This document shows positions 23,912 to 33,772 of a DNA stretch of 47,497 nucleotides, one piece after another; position 1 is the first letter of the stretch; each line of letters starts with the position of its first letter. The stretch lies in contig JACKBM010000055.1 in NCBI GenBank assembly GCA_020634575.1, positions 1-47,497 of the forward strand, read 5' to 3'. Both the position numbers and the translations under genes were made by a program. The stretch comes from Ardenticatenales bacterium (GTDB lineage: Bacteria; Chloroflexota; Anaerolineae; Promineifilales; Promineifilaceae). Under the pieces are notes generated by a model, which saw only the letters and a program-made list of their open reading frames with translations, was not told the DNA's origin and did no database searches.

Positions 23912-24940
23912 ATGACCACTCTCTACATTATGGCTCCCGCCCACGCCCACACCCTGCACGAACATCCGGAAAGCGCTGGCCGCATGTTGGCGATAGAACG
24001 CATGTTAGATCATTCTGGGATTCTCCAGGACCTTAAGCAGTTGACGCCAACCCCGGCCAATATCGGGCAAATTACGCGCGTTCATAATCAGTTGCTGGTG
24101 GAGCAGGTGCGCCAGATCAGTCAGGCCGGCGGTGGTCGCATCGATGCGGATACCTATGCGACGGCCGAATCGTTTGACCTGGCGCGTATCGGTGCAGGTA
24201 GCGTCGCCAGTGCTGTGGATCATCTGATGCTGGGGACGGCGCGCAACGGCTTTGCCCTGGTACGCCCGCCCGGCCATCATGCTGAGTCGGATCGGTCGAT
24301 GGGGTTCTGCCTGTTCAACAACGTGGCCGTGGCCGCCCGTCAGGCGCAGATTGTCCATGGTGTCAAGCGGGTCATGATCCTGGATTTTGATGTCCATCAT
24401 GGCAATGGCACCCAGGAGATCTTTTACGACGACCCGTCCGTCCTGTTCATTTCGCTCCATCTTTATGGCCGCTTTTTCTATCCGGGGACGGGCGCGGCCC
24501 AGGAAATTGGTCATGGGTTGGGGCAGGGCAGCACCATCAATGTACCCCTGCCGCCCTACGTGGGGGATGCCGGTTATTTGAAAGCGTTGCGGGAGCTAAT
24601 CTGGCCGCGGGTGGAGCAATTTGCGCCGGAGTTGATTCTGGTATCGGCCGGTTTTGACGCCCATTGGCAAGACCCGCTGGCCTATGCCGGCCTGTCGCTG
24701 ACCGGCTATGCTCAGATCGCTCGCCTCCTGGTGGAGATGGCTGAATCCTTGACTGACGGGCGAATTCTCTTTGTGCTTGAGGGCGGTTATTACCATGAAG
24801 CGCTGGCCCATGGCGTCATTAATACCTTCTACGCCTTGCTGGGTCGGGATGAGATCGTAGATCCGCTGGGAGCCTCGCCGGAAAACGAAACAGACATAGT
24901 CCAACTTTTGTCCCGGTTGCGCCGGCTACACTTGATTTAG
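23912..24940 (+). CDS. Histone deacetylase family protein (zinc-dependent lysine deacetylase / AcuC-like)
   Basis: 342 residues; ATG with AAAGGAAA upstream and a TATAAT at 23,882-23,887. Motifs of the arginase/deacetylase fold are complete: HEHPESAGRM, RPPGHHAESDRSMGFCLFNN (the His-His charge relay), ILDFDVHHGNGTQEIF (zinc Asp and His), SLH, SAGFDAHWQDP (third zinc ligand) and EGGYYHEAL. The active site is therefore expected to work. Bacterial members remove acetyl groups from proteins (AcuC acts on acetyl-CoA synthetase) or from acetylated polyamines. The substrate here is unknown. Together with the sirtuin at 3,101 it shows two chemically distinct deacylases in one window. Confidence 0.94.
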   Translation: MTTLYIMAPAHAHTLHEHPESAGRMLAIERMLDHSGILQDLKQLTPTPANIGQITRVHNQLLVEQVRQISQAGGGRIDADTYATAESFDLARIGAGSVASAVDHLMLGTARNGFALVRPPGHHAESDRSMGFCLFNNVAVAARQAQIVHGVKRVMILDFDVHHGNGTQEIFYDDPSVLFISLHLYGRFFYPGTGAAQEIGHGLGQGSTINVPLPPYVGDAGYLKALRELIWPRVEQFAPELILVSAGFDAHWQDPLAYAGLSLTGYAQIARLLVEMAESLTDGRILFVLEGGYYHEALAHGVINTFYALLGRDEIVDPLGASPENETDIVQLLSRLRRLHLI

Positions 24941-24960
24941 ATCAACATAACGTGCATAAT
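24932..24960 (+). promoter_or_regulatory. Candidate promoter for the giant TPR protein gene
   Basis: TTGATT (24,932-24,937) overlaps the end of the deacetylase gene; CATAAT (24,955-24,960) follows after 17 nt. The leader would be ~140 nt. Confidence 0.45.
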
Positions 24961-25107
24961 AACGGAGGATTGAACCTGCTTGCAGGCCACCTATGCGTGC
25001 CTGCTCAGTGTTGGGAGCAATTGGTGCCGTTAAGCTCAAGTTTGTTGGTCTGCAAATGCTGGCAAGCGACATTCCGGCTAAACGATGCCTGTTGACATAG
25101 GTGCTTT

Positions 25108-28100
25108 GTGATCCAAATTGCCCTAAGCGAATATCTGGCAGAGATTGATCAGCTGATTGAAGATCAACGCTTTGTGGAGTCAATCGCTCACTGCCGCCAC
25201 ATACTACAGCAGCACCCGCGCCACGTTGGCACCTACCGGATGCTGGGCAAAGCGCTGCTGGAGCAGCAGAACTACCACGATGCTGCGGATGTGTTCCAGC
25301 GCGTGCTCAGTGCTGACCCCGAAGATTTCATCGCCCATGTCGGGATGTCCATCATCAGTAAGGAAGATACCTTGTTGCCCCAGGCCGTCTGGCACATGGA
25401 GCGGGCGCATGAGATGGATCCCTACAACCTGGTGATTCGGGATGAGCTGCTGGCGCTCTACGAGCAGCGCGATGAACGATTACCCAAAACGTTGACTCTT
25501 TCCCGCAGTGCGCTGGCACGCCTTTATGCCCGAAGTGAGATGTATTTGCTGGCGGCGGCGGAACTGCGCCAGCTCCTGGCTGAAGATGAGAATCGCATGG
25601 ATCTGATGACGCTGCTGGCGGAGACGCTCTGGCAGGCCGGTCAGCGGGTTGATGCGGTGGATGTTTGTCTGGAAATCCTGGAGCGACTGCCCAACAGCAT
25701 TAAAGCGAATGCGATTCTGGCGGAGGTCTGGCTAACGACCGGCCGGGGCGAAGAGGCAAATGAGTTTATCGATGCGCTCAGCCGGCTTACCCTGCCTGAA
25801 CGGACGACAATTGACGACAATGGGCTGGTAGCCACTGTCTATTCTACTGAGGGTGCGCCGTCGTTGCCCCAGCAACAGATGGTGGATTATCTGGACTATG
25901 TGCCGGAAGCGGAAGGCGGTACCGAAGACATCGTGCCGCAATGGGTTGACGAGCTGAATCTGGTCGATGAATCCGCCATGGCAGACCCGGATGCGGCTAT
26001 CGTAGATGATATCCCCACGCCGCTGCCATTGACCGACGTACCCAGCTGGTTCAACGATTTGGGCGACGAAGTACAGCCAACAGAAGAGCCAGCCTCAGAA
26101 ACATCGTTGGATTGGCTGCGTGATGTGGCTGTGTCGCGTGCGGAACCGGTGGCGGACAATGAGCTGGTCGGGCTTGATGAATCATACTCGGCACCTGACA
26201 GTCAGGGGAATATTGTGGATGAGGTGATGGCTTCATCTCCAGCCGAAGATATCCCTGATTGGTTGGGGGGCATTCTGGAAGAACAGGACGGCGACTCTTT
26301 GCTTGATTCGCTGGTTGGGCCAGACCGGGATATGCCCGAAGCAGAAGAGCTGCCCCTGCTGCCGGACGCAGAACCTGACGACAGCGCCTGGAATGATTGG
26401 GACGAAGTCGATATTCCGGCGTTGGCGGATGATTCGGTTGATGATCTTACCTGGCTGCACGAGGATACGGCCGAAGATGATCAGCCGGTTGATGGTGACG
26501 GCGAAGAATTTACCTGGCTGGAAAACTCCGCCTCACCTGTTGTAGACGTTTCTGCAGCCGATGAAGAAGATTTCGACTGGCTGGATGCAGAACTGGATAA
26601 TCAACAAGATCCGGCGCCGGCAGAGCCAATCCCGGCAGCCGCAGACCTCGATGATTTTGATTGGCTTGAGGATGGCGATCCCGCGTTACCGCCGGCTGAA
26701 GAGCCCGCGGCGGCGCTGGCGCCAGCTGATTCGGCAGACAATCTGCTCGATTTGGACGATTTGCCAGATATGGCAGAAGAATGGACCTTATCGGGATCAG
26801 AGGAGCATTTCATGGATTTACACGATAAACCAGGCAACGAGGATGAAGAACTTTCTTCTGAGTCTGAATCGTCTTCCCCTACAGCGCAGCAGCCTGAAGA
26901 TGGTGCTTTGGATTGGCTGCAGGATTTAGCAGATGCGGAACCGACCCACACAGGGTTGCTACGCTCTGTCTCCGATGATGAGCCTTTGCCGGATTGGCTG
27001 TCCCAGGATATAGCGGATGGCAGCCTGGCCAAGGAATTGCCAGATTGGTTGGCGGAAGATTCCCTGGTCTCTGGGAGCGATCTGAGTGCGACGGTCACCG
27101 ATCATGAGATGATCATTCCGGATGTTGATCGCGGCACTGGTGACCTGAGCCAGGTTGTGCTCCCGGAAACGCCCATTGACTCTTTGGATGAAATAGTTGA
27201 AGACGAAGATGTCAGTGAAGATTTGAGCTGGCTAGATGCAATGTCACCCGTCGACGAACCGCCGACGCTGAGTTGGGCGGATAGCGGCGTAACGCCGGTG
27301 CCGACTGAAGAGCCCCCCACGCCGCCGGCGGCACAGCATGTGCCGGAGTTGCTGCCGGAGCCGGAACCGGCCGATGACGAAATGAGCCTTTTTGACAACT
27401 GGCAGGATGATACGGTGCGTATGAGCGCCGAAGAATTTGCTGCCCTGCAGAAGGCGGCTGGCGTTGGCGCTGAAGATGAATCTCCCTCCGATGCTGAGAT
27501 CGCGATGGATTGGCTCGATGAACTGTCCGAAGCGCCAGAGATGGACATGGACGCGGAGCCAATGATGGCGCCCGAGACAGAGATCATGGCAAGTTCGGAC
27601 CCCGAACTATCCATGGCGCCTGAGGACGAAGCCGAGGCGATGGATTGGCTCGAAGACCTCTCAGCCGAATTTGAGATCGATGCTGGCGTTACCGATCTGA
27701 GCGAAGTCAGCGATGATCTCGACCTGTTTGAGGAATCGCTGGAGCCGCCCAGCAGCGGCGAACTCACCTGGTTGGATGAACTCTCCCAGCCTGTTGTCGA
27801 TGAAGAAACTGGCGAGACACTATTAGGGCCGGATGATGGTTCGGTGGCTGCTTCAGGTGAGACTGTGTCAGCCAAGGATCTGGACAGCGCCGAAGTCATG
27901 GCCTGGTTGGATGAGCTGGCTGAACTGCCCGAAAATGAAGAGCCAGGCACCGTTGTCGACGATGATCTGTTGCCTGATTTGTTGGGTTCTGCCGTTGAGT
28001 TGCCGGTTGCCGAGGTGGAAGTCACCCAGGAAGAAGATAGCGATGCGATGGCCTGGCTGGATCAGCTAGCGACGGAATTCGCCGACGAAGAAACGGGCGA

Positions 28101-31100
28101 CACGGCCATGGCAACTGATATTGATGATCTGCTGGCGGAAACGCCGGAGCCTGAAGCCGATATTGTAGAAATGCAAATGGCGGCCCCCGAGCCACCGCAA
28201 GTGATTGTGGATGGTCAGGTCGTGCCCGATCTGGACATTGAGCCCACAGAAGACCCATTGTCCGAAGCGGATGCGATGGCCTGGCTCGAAGATTTGATTC
28301 AGGACGAAGTGGCTGTTGAGCCTGAGCTTGAGGAGACGGTTGCGCCGGCTGCTGAGACCGATTGGGCCGATGCCGAGGCCGTGGACGAAATTGAAGCGGA
28401 AGCGCCATATGAGGCGCCGCAAGTGATTGTCGACGGGCAGGTCGTGCCTGATCTGGACATCGAGCCGACGGAAGACCCGCTGTCGGAAGCGGACGCGATG
28501 GCCTGGCTCGAAGATCTGATTCAGGACGAAGTTGCCGTTGAAGCTGAGCCTGAGCTTGAGGAGACGGTTGCGCCGGCTGCTGAGACCGATTGGGCCGATG
28601 CCGGGGTCGTGGACGAAATTGAAGCGGAAGCGCCGTATGAGGCGCCGCAAGTGATTGTCGACGGGCAGGTCGTGCCTGATCTGGACATCGAGCCGACGGA
28701 AGACCCGCTGTCGGAAGCGGACGCGATGGCCTGGCTCGAAGATCTGATTCAGGACGAAGTTGCCGTTGAAGCTGAGCCTGAGCTTGAGGAGACGGTTGCG
28801 CCGGTTGCCGAGAGCGATTGGGCTGATGCCGGGATAGTCGATGAACTAGAGGCGGAAGCGCCGTATGAGGCGCCGCAAGTGATTGTCGATGGGCAGGTCG
28901 TGCCTGATTTGGACATCGAGCCGACGGAAGACCCGCTGTCTGAAGCGGATGCGATGGCCTGGCTGGATGAGTTCATCTCTGAGGTGGACCAGGCGCCGCA
29001 GGACGAGGCGATTCCAGATGGCGGTGTTATGGAAGTGGAGATGGTGACGGCGGTTTCTACACCGCTGGAGCCGGACCGGCCGGAAACCGCCGAACCTGAA
29101 GCCGAAGTTGAAGATGATGGCCTGGCCGCCCTGGCTTTCCTGGAAGAGCTGGCCCTCACCGGGGATATAGCGCTGGATAGCGCTGAACCGGCCGTGGAGA
29201 CACCCGCCATCGAACCGGCTGTCAATATCTTTGAAGATGATGAGCCAATCATCACGCGGGCGCTGCCGACCGAACCGGAAATGTCGCTGGAAGATCTGGC
29301 CGACGAGATTCCCGAGGACCCGGACGAGGCGATGGATTGGATCCGCAGCATGGCGGAGGAAGAGCCCGAAGCCGCCGAAGACGAGATGGACATGAGCTGG
29401 CTGGATGCTTTTGCCGATGAAACGGATGAAGCGGAGGCTGTGGCTGATCTGTCGCTCTTCCCGGACGATGAGGTTGAGTCCGCGGCGCCTGAGCAGTTTG
29501 AGAGCCCGGTGATGGCTGAGTCCGACTCACCTTTTGGCAGTCTGGACCTGGACAATATGCCCATCGAGGATCTGTTTGACCTCCCCGATGGCGATCTGCC
29601 GGACGACATTGCCGCTCAGATGACCCAATTGGGCACGACGGGCGCCCTGTCTGATGATATTCTGGCCGACGACGATGAAGAACCCATTTTTGGCTCTGCA
29701 ACGCCCGTAGATGAGCGTGAAGCTGTTGATCTTGAGGACCTCTTTGGCGATGAAGCCCTGCCGGCGGATCTGTTCGGCGCTGCCGACGATGCGGCATTGG
29801 ACGAGGCACCCGCTGACGAAGATTCTGATCCTTTTGCTCAGGATTCAGGTCTGGATCTCTTCGGTGTGGCAGATAGTGACGATGATGAACCGCTGGCTGA
29901 GTTGTTTGCTGAGTCTGAAACTGAACCAGTTGAAGATCTGTTTGGCGATGAGATTGTGGCCGAAGATCTTTTTGCGGACTTAATCGAGCCAGACGACGAT
30001 GTTGAAGCTGAGCCGGCCGCAGAGTTGGCAGAGATCTTGCCCGAAGACAGCCTGGTGGACGATTTGTTCGCCGATGTCAGCGAGGAAGATGAAGTGACCA
30101 CGCCCGAGCCTGAGGTCGCCGAGGCGCCGGCTGAGAGTCTGGCCATGGAAGTGACCGACTTGTTTGCCGAGGACGCGGCTGAAGACCTTTTCGCTGAACT
30201 CGAGTCGGAAAGCGACGATGTGATGGCTGACCTGTTCGGTGACGATGACGACATGGCAGCTGTGGATCTTGAGGATCTCCTGGCCGAGGAGGCTGATGCC
30301 GATAGCGCAGCCATGGAGCCGGACGTGCTGGAGACGGCGACCGAAGATGCCCCGGAACCGGAGCTGCGCCAGCCGATTGCGATCGCGGATCTGCCGGCGG
30401 CTGCTGAACCGGCCGGTGATACGGAGCCGGATATGGCCACGGCCGAACCAGTATCTGAAGTTGAGGCGGACACGCCGCTTGCCGAAGAGCCTGCCGCTCT
30501 GCCAGACACGGGGCCATTCCCTGAGCCCGATCTCATGAATTCGCAGGTTCAGGGTACATTGCCCGACTGGTTGATCGACGATGATGACGCGGCGCCAGAC
30601 AGCATTGGCTGGATGGAAGCAATCGGCGATTCCAGTGTGACCGATTGGTTGACAGCGGAAGAGGAAAGCCTGAGCAGCACCTTCGAGGTTGTTGACACCG
30701 ATTCCCTGGCCGTGCCGGGTACCGGGCCGCTGGATGAGCGCAAATTGCCGCGTGGTGACACAGGGCCTTTGGATGCCAGCCGGGTCACCCGCGCACCCAC
30801 GGAACCATTGCCGGAACCAGAACCAGTGGCGCCGCCGGTTGTGGCGACACCGCCCGCCGATATGGACATGGATCGCTTGCAAGCAGCGCGCGCCGCGGTC
30901 CGATCGGCCTCATTTGATGAGGCAGTGACTGGCTACAATGAGTTGCTGCAACGAGGGGTTGGTCTGGATGTGTTGATTGGCGATTTGCGCAATCTGCAGC
31001 AGACTCAACCCAATGCCCTGCTGGTGCGTCTGCTCGGCGATGTCTACATGCGCGACGGCCAGCTCCAGAACGCTTTGGATAGCTATCGCCAAGCACTCGA

Positions 31101-31110
31101 TTTGATGTAA
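25108..31110 (+). CDS. Giant acidic TPR-capped protein with WL and DLF short-motif arrays
   Basis: 2000 residues, start GTG with AGGTG upstream. Residues ~1-225 are TPR-like helical repeats ([40 protein letters not shown]). Residues ~230-1890 are extremely rich in Asp, Glu, Ala and Pro and should be disordered. Within them at least 22 Trp-Leu motifs occur (DWLxxL-like: [36 protein letters not shown]), then 11 DLF motifs ([16 protein letters not shown], mostly residues ~1490-1730), then GTGPLDE / DTGPLDA. A 76-residue unit is tandemly repeated (~1030-1288). Residues ~1917-2000 form a final TPR-like pair. There is no signal peptide or membrane helix, so it is cytoplasmic. I infer a scaffold whose short motifs bind a partner domain; the partner is not known. 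Confidence 0.85.
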   Translation: MIQIALSEYLAEIDQLIEDQRFVESIAHCRHILQQHPRHVGTYRMLGKALLEQQNYHDAADVFQRVLSADPEDFIAHVGMSIISKEDTLLPQAVWHMERAHEMDPYNLVIRDELLALYEQRDERLPKTLTLSRSALARLYARSEMYLLAAAELRQLLAEDENRMDLMTLLAETLWQAGQRVDAVDVCLEILERLPNSIKANAILAEVWLTTGRGEEANEFIDALSRLTLPERTTIDDNGLVATVYSTEGAPSLPQQQMVDYLDYVPEAEGGTEDIVPQWVDELNLVDESAMADPDAAIVDDIPTPLPLTDVPSWFNDLGDEVQPTEEPASETSLDWLRDVAVSRAEPVADNELVGLDESYSAPDSQGNIVDEVMASSPAEDIPDWLGGILEEQDGDSLLDSLVGPDRDMPEAEELPLLPDAEPDDSAWNDWDEVDIPALADDSVDDLTWLHEDTAEDDQPVDGDGEEFTWLENSASPVVDVSAADEEDFDWLDAELDNQQDPAPAEPIPAAADLDDFDWLEDGDPALPPAEEPAAALAPADSADNLLDLDDLPDMAEEWTLSGSEEHFMDLHDKPGNEDEELSSESESSSPTAQQPEDGALDWLQDLADAEPTHTGLLRSVSDDEPLPDWLSQDIADGSLAKELPDWLAEDSLVSGSDLSATVTDHEMIIPDVDRGTGDLSQVVLPETPIDSLDEIVEDEDVSEDLSWLDAMSPVDEPPTLSWADSGVTPVPTEEPPTPPAAQHVPELLPEPEPADDEMSLFDNWQDDTVRMSAEEFAALQKAAGVGAEDESPSDAEIAMDWLDELSEAPEMDMDAEPMMAPETEIMASSDPELSMAPEDEAEAMDWLEDLSAEFEIDAGVTDLSEVSDDLDLFEESLEPPSSGELTWLDELSQPVVDEETGETLLGPDDGSVAASGETVSAKDLDSAEVMAWLDELAELPENEEPGTVVDDDLLPDLLGSAVELPVAEVEVTQEEDSDAMAWLDQLATEFADEETGDTAMATDIDDLLAETPEPEADIVEMQMAAPEPPQVIVDGQVVPDLDIEPTEDPLSEADAMAWLEDLIQDEVAVEPELEETVAPAAETDWADAEAVDEIEAEAPYEAPQVIVDGQVVPDLDIEPTEDPLSEADAMAWLEDLIQDEVAVEAEPELEETVAPAAETDWADAGVVDEIEAEAPYEAPQVIVDGQVVPDLDIEPTEDPLSEADAMAWLEDLIQDEVAVEAEPELEETVAPVAESDWADAGIVDELEAEAPYEAPQVIVDGQVVPDLDIEPTEDPLSEADAMAWLDEFISEVDQAPQDEAIPDGGVMEVEMVTAVSTPLEPDRPETAEPEAEVEDDGLAALAFLEELALTGDIALDSAEPAVETPAIEPAVNIFEDDEPIITRALPTEPEMSLEDLADEIPEDPDEAMDWIRSMAEEEPEAAEDEMDMSWLDAFADETDEAEAVADLSLFPDDEVESAAPEQFESPVMAESDSPFGSLDLDNMPIEDLFDLPDGDLPDDIAAQMTQLGTTGALSDDILADDDEEPIFGSATPVDEREAVDLEDLFGDEALPADLFGAADDAALDEAPADEDSDPFAQDSGLDLFGVADSDDDEPLAELFAESETEPVEDLFGDEIVAEDLFADLIEPDDDVEAEPAAELAEILPEDSLVDDLFADVSEEDEVTTPEPEVAEAPAESLAMEVTDLFAEDAAEDLFAELESESDDVMADLFGDDDDMAAVDLEDLLAEEADADSAAMEPDVLETATEDAPEPELRQPIAIADLPAAAEPAGDTEPDMATAEPVSEVEADTPLAEEPAALPDTGPFPEPDLMNSQVQGTLPDWLIDDDDAAPDSIGWMEAIGDSSVTDWLTAEEESLSSTFEVVDTDSLAVPGTGPLDERKLPRGDTGPLDASRVTRAPTEPLPEPEPVAPPVVATPPADMDMDRLQAARAAVRSASFDEAVTGYNELLQRGVGLDVLIGDLRNLQQTQPNALLVRLLGDVYMRDGQLQNALDSYRQALDLM
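28195..28971 (+). repeat. Tandem in-gene repeat, 228-bp period, ~3.5 copies
   Basis: Units begin at 28,195, 28,417, 28,645 and 28,873; the first is 222 bp and the next two are 228 bp. Each begins [20 protein letters not shown] and holds one AMAWLEDL motif and one DWADA motif. Units 2 and 3 are almost identical at the DNA level, so the latest duplication is recent. The period is a multiple of three, so the frame is kept. Confidence 0.92.
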
Positions 31111-31156
31111 AATAGGCTCCCCTGCCGTTGCAGGGCGACCATGTGAGTTTACAACC

Positions 31157-31190
31157 GAGGCAGCACCCAATTGGGGCTGCCTCTTTTTTT
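31157..31190 (+). terminator. Intrinsic terminator of the giant TPR gene
   Basis: GAGGCAGC (31,157-31,164) and GCTGCCTC (31,176-31,183) with inner pairing of CCCAATTGGG, followed by seven T. It ends 23 nt before ndk. Confidence 0.88.
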
Positions 31191-31213
31191 GCCTATATTT
31201 GGGAGAGATTATT

Positions 31214-31663
31214 ATGGAAAAGACATTAATCCTGGTTAAGCCTGATGGCGTGCAGCGTGGCCTGGCCGGCGAGATCATCAGCCGTTTTGAGCGGCGTGGT
31301 CTCAAGATGGTCGGCATGAAGTTTATGCTGATGTCCCGCGAACTGGCTGAGACGCATTATGGCGTGCATCGGGAACGGCCTTTCTTTGAGAGCCTGGTTT
31401 CCTACATCATTTCCGGACCGATTGTGGCCATGGTTTGGGAAGGCAAAGACGCCATTGCGGCGGCCCGCTCCACGATGGGGGCGACCAATCCGGTGGCGGC
31501 GGCGCCTGGCACCATCCGCGGTGATTTTGGCATGGAAATTGGCCGTAACCTGGTGCATGGTTCCGACAGCCCGGAGAATGGGGAGAAGGAAGTCGCCCTG
31601 TTTTTCAAGGCTGAGGAACTGGTAAGCTGGGGGCGTGACGCGGATAGCTGGATTAAGGAATAA
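31214..31663 (+). CDS. ndk: Nucleoside diphosphate kinase
   Basis: 149 residues from ATG 31,214 (GGGAGAGA upstream), the standard family length. [22 protein letters not shown] opens the fold; the active-site His lies in [20 protein letters not shown], and RSTMGATNP, with the nucleotide-contacting Arg, is also present. It transfers the gamma-phosphate between nucleoside tri- and diphosphates through phosphohistidine and balances NTP pools in the cytoplasm. It is flanked by terminators on both sides and so is likely monocistronic. The promoter must lie in the ~100 bp behind the giant gene; TATATT after the terminator is one option. Confidence 0.98.
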   Translation: MEKTLILVKPDGVQRGLAGEIISRFERRGLKMVGMKFMLMSRELAETHYGVHRERPFFESLVSYIISGPIVAMVWEGKDAIAAARSTMGATNPVAAAPGTIRGDFGMEIGRNLVHGSDSPENGEKEVALFFKAEELVSWGRDADSWIKE

Positions 31664-31688
31664 TCCGGCCGGTTTCCCTCTAAATAAG

Positions 31689-31718
31689 AACGGACTCCAT
31701 TTGGAGTCCGTTTTGTTT
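31689..31718. terminator. Terminator between convergent ndk and rsfS
   Basis: AACGGACTCCA / TGGAGTCCGTT with a 2-nt loop; TTTTGTTTT follows on the plus strand and TTCTTATTTA on the minus strand. It probably serves both genes. Confidence 0.85.
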
Positions 31719-31735
31719 TCCTGGTTAAGTTGGGC

Positions 31736-32083
31736 CTACTGCATGCGCAGGACGATATGGCCCTGGTTCCACAACTCTTCGAGTTTGTAATAATCGCGCT
31801 GTTCTGGGTCAAACAGGTGCACAACAACATCGCCAAAATCGACCAGGACCCAGCCATATTCAGCCTGGCCTTCAATACCCCACGGTTGTTGATCCGCTTT
31901 CTTTTTGGCTTCTTCGGTGACGCTTTCGGCCAGCGCCTGGAGTTGGCGCCGGTTATCCCCGTTGCAGATGAGAAAATAGTCGGTAAAAACGGCCTGGTCG
32001 CTAATATCCATCAACAGGATATCGGACCCTTTCTTCTCCAGAAGGGTGTCCACGAGAAAGTGGGCAAATTCAAGTCCTTCCAC
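31736..32083 (-). CDS. rsfS: Ribosome silencing factor RsfS
   Basis: 115 residues. The start is GTG (32,081-32,083) with GGAGG 4 nt upstream. The RsfS/Iojap core is clear: DILLMDISDQAVFTDYFLICNG, RQLQALAESV, and GWVLVDFGDVVVHLFDPEQRDYYKLEELW. By family knowledge it binds ribosomal protein uL14 on the large subunit and blocks subunit joining when nutrients run out. It is divergent from xseA, with a palindromic element between them. Confidence 0.95.
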   Translation of the reverse strand: MEGLEFAHFLVDTLLEKKGSDILLMDISDQAVFTDYFLICNGDNRRQLQALAESVTEEAKKKADQQPWGIEGQAEYGWVLVDFGDVVVHLFDPEQRDYYKLEELWNQGHIVLRMQ

Positions 32084-32180
32084 ATAACCTCCAGCTATAG
32101 AACAATAATACCCCTGAAAGGACGATCAAGTGTAGCATGGGCAGAAACGGTTGCCAATCACCAAATTGTGGCGCGGGACT

Positions 32181-32251
32181 GAGGGGTACGCCAACCCGAC
32201 GGGTTGCCGGACCCGTCGGGTTGGTTAACCCGTCGGGTTCGCCTACCCCTC
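32181..32251. repeat. 71-nt palindromic element with three AACCCGwCGGGTT boxes
   Basis: GAGGGGTA (32,181-32,188) and TACCCCTC (32,244-32,251) form an outer 8-bp stem. Inside, AACCCGACGGGT and ACCCGTCGGGTT form a 12-bp stem with loop TGCCGG, and a third copy, AACCCGTCGGGTT, follows at 32,227-32,239. It lies in the divergent rsfS/xseA promoter region. Confidence 0.75.
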
Positions 32252-32309
32252 AATCTGGCGAGGTGATGGTCGGTTCGTTCTTATGGGGATTTCGCGGTAA
32301 GATCAGGCG

Positions 32310-33545
32310 ATGGGGTGGCTGAAGCAATCCGACACACAGGGGTCCAGCTGGACCGTTTCTGAACTGACCGCTTATATTCGGGAGCTTTTTGATATCGATT
32401 TCCGCCTGCGCGAGGTTGAGATTCAGGGAGAGATTTCCAACTTTAGCCGGGCGCGGTCGGGGCATCTTTATTTCACATTAAAAGATGAAGGGGCGCAGCT
32501 AAAATGCGTTATGTGGCGCAGTGCGGCGGACCGGCTGCGTTTTGACCCCGGCGATGGCGATGCCGTGGTGGCCCGGGGGCGGATTGGCGTTTATGAGGCG
32601 AGCGGTGTCTATCAGCTTTATGCCGATGGGATGGAACCGGCCGGTCGCGGCAACCTAGCCCTGGAGTTTGAACGGCTCAAAGCCCAGCTTGATTCTGAAG
32701 GGCTGTTCGACCCGGACCACAAACAGCCCATCCCCGCGCTGCCCCAAAAGATTGGTATCGTCACATCGGCGGATGCTGCCGCCCTCCAAGATATCCTGAA
32801 TGTCTTGCGGCGGCGCTACCCGCTGGTTGCCGTTCTCATCGCCCCAACCCTGGTTCAGGGTGCGACGGCCCCGCCTCAGATTGTGCGCGCCTTGCAATGG
32901 CTGGATGGGCGCAACGACATCGACACAATCATTGTAGCCCGAGGCGGTGGTTCAATTGAAGATCTGTGGGCCTTTAATGATGAGCGGGTGGCACGCGCAA
33001 TATTTGCCGCCCAGCACCCCATCATCAGTGGGGTGGGGCATGAAATTGATTTTACGATTGCCGACTTTGTGGCAGATCTGCGGGCCCCCACGCCCTCAGC
33101 CGCGGCTGAGCTGGCCGTGCCGGATATCGCCGAAATAAAGGCGGCCGTCGCCGGGACAGGCCAATTATTGGATCAGCTTATGCTGGGCCAACTGCAGGAA
33201 TGCCGGCGGGCGCTGCAGATTGAAGCGCAGCGGCTGCATCATTTGCGGCCGCAAAATCGGATCGATAGTTGGCGCCAACTGTTGGATGGTCAGCTTTTGC
33301 GTCTGGATAATGCCATGAACAATCAGCTGGCCGCCGCCCGCCACCAACTGGCACTGCTACAGACCGAACTCCGGGCGGTCAGCCCCCAGGCGACACTGGA
33401 TCGAGGCTTTGCCATCATCCAGGCTGCTGATGGCACGGTTATTCGCTCAGTTGCCCAGGTGCAACCGGGTCAACCGTTGAACGTACAGGTGGCCGATGGA
33501 CGCTTTGGCGCCAGTGTGGCCGCAGAGGAAACAATTGATGAGTGA
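32310..33545 (+). CDS. xseA: Exodeoxyribonuclease VII large subunit
   Basis: 411 residues. The OB-fold N-terminus (TVSELTAYIRELFDIDFRLREVEIQGEISNF, SGHLYFTLKDEGAQLKCVMW) is followed by the catalytic core: PQKIGIVTSADAAALQDIL, ARGGGSIEDLWAFNDE, ISGVGHEIDFTIADFVADLRAPTPSAAAEL. The C-terminal half is a long coiled coil that binds XseB, ending SPQATLDRGFAIIQ. It degrades single-stranded DNA to oligonucleotides in repair. A TAAGAT box ends 8 nt before the ATG, so the mRNA may be leaderless. The stop overlaps the xseB start by 8 nt. Confidence 0.97.
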   Translation: MGWLKQSDTQGSSWTVSELTAYIRELFDIDFRLREVEIQGEISNFSRARSGHLYFTLKDEGAQLKCVMWRSAADRLRFDPGDGDAVVARGRIGVYEASGVYQLYADGMEPAGRGNLALEFERLKAQLDSEGLFDPDHKQPIPALPQKIGIVTSADAAALQDILNVLRRRYPLVAVLIAPTLVQGATAPPQIVRALQWLDGRNDIDTIIVARGGGSIEDLWAFNDERVARAIFAAQHPIISGVGHEIDFTIADFVADLRAPTPSAAAELAVPDIAEIKAAVAGTGQLLDQLMLGQLQECRRALQIEAQRLHHLRPQNRIDSWRQLLDGQLLRLDNAMNNQLAAARHQLALLQTELRAVSPQATLDRGFAIIQAADGTVIRSVAQVQPGQPLNVQVADGRFGASVAAEETIDE

Positions 33546-33762
33546 GCAAACGCAAGATCTGGCCGCAATGAGTTTTGAAGAAGCTCTGGCTGCTCTACAG
33601 GAGACAGTTGCTCAGTTGGAAGCAGGTGAGCAGGATCTGGAATCGGCCCTGGCCCTCTATGAGAAGGGGCAGGCGCTGGTACGGTTGTGCCAGGAGAAGC
33701 TCGAGACAGCCACGCTGCGCATCGAACAGCTCACCGAAGATGGTGAGATCATTTCTAGATAG
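33538..33762 (+). CDS. xseB: Exodeoxyribonuclease VII small subunit
   Basis: 74 residues from ATG 33,538, which overlaps the last codons of xseA (ATGAGTGA), a typical coupled start. The small-subunit pattern is plain: MSFEEALAALQETVAQLEAGEQDLESALALYEKGQALVRLCQEKL, followed by a short acidic end. Several copies wrap around the XseA coiled coil to form the active nuclease. It is followed 10 nt later by ftsY. Confidence 0.97.
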   Translation: MSEQTQDLAAMSFEEALAALQETVAQLEAGEQDLESALALYEKGQALVRLCQEKLETATLRIEQLTEDGEIISR

Positions 33763-33772
33763 GTGAAACGCT

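Noticed and set aside
24961..25099. Short open frame starting at a TTG after GGAGG (about 41 codons)
   Set aside because: The GGAGG is only one base from the TTG, too close to act as a ribosome-binding site, and the product has no recognisable features.
27102..28025. Long open frame on the minus strand (about 307 codons, Ser-rich) opposite the giant acidic gene
   Set aside because: It is the mirror of GAA/GAT/GAG-rich codons, gives a low-complexity Ser-rich product, has no ribosome-binding site, and the same happens at 28,749-29,609 and 29,838-30,536.
31176..31198. TTGGGG-17-TATATT as an ndk promoter overlapping the terminator
   Set aside because: The -35 would lie within the terminator stem and the start site would fall in the ribosome-binding site; support is too weak to list.
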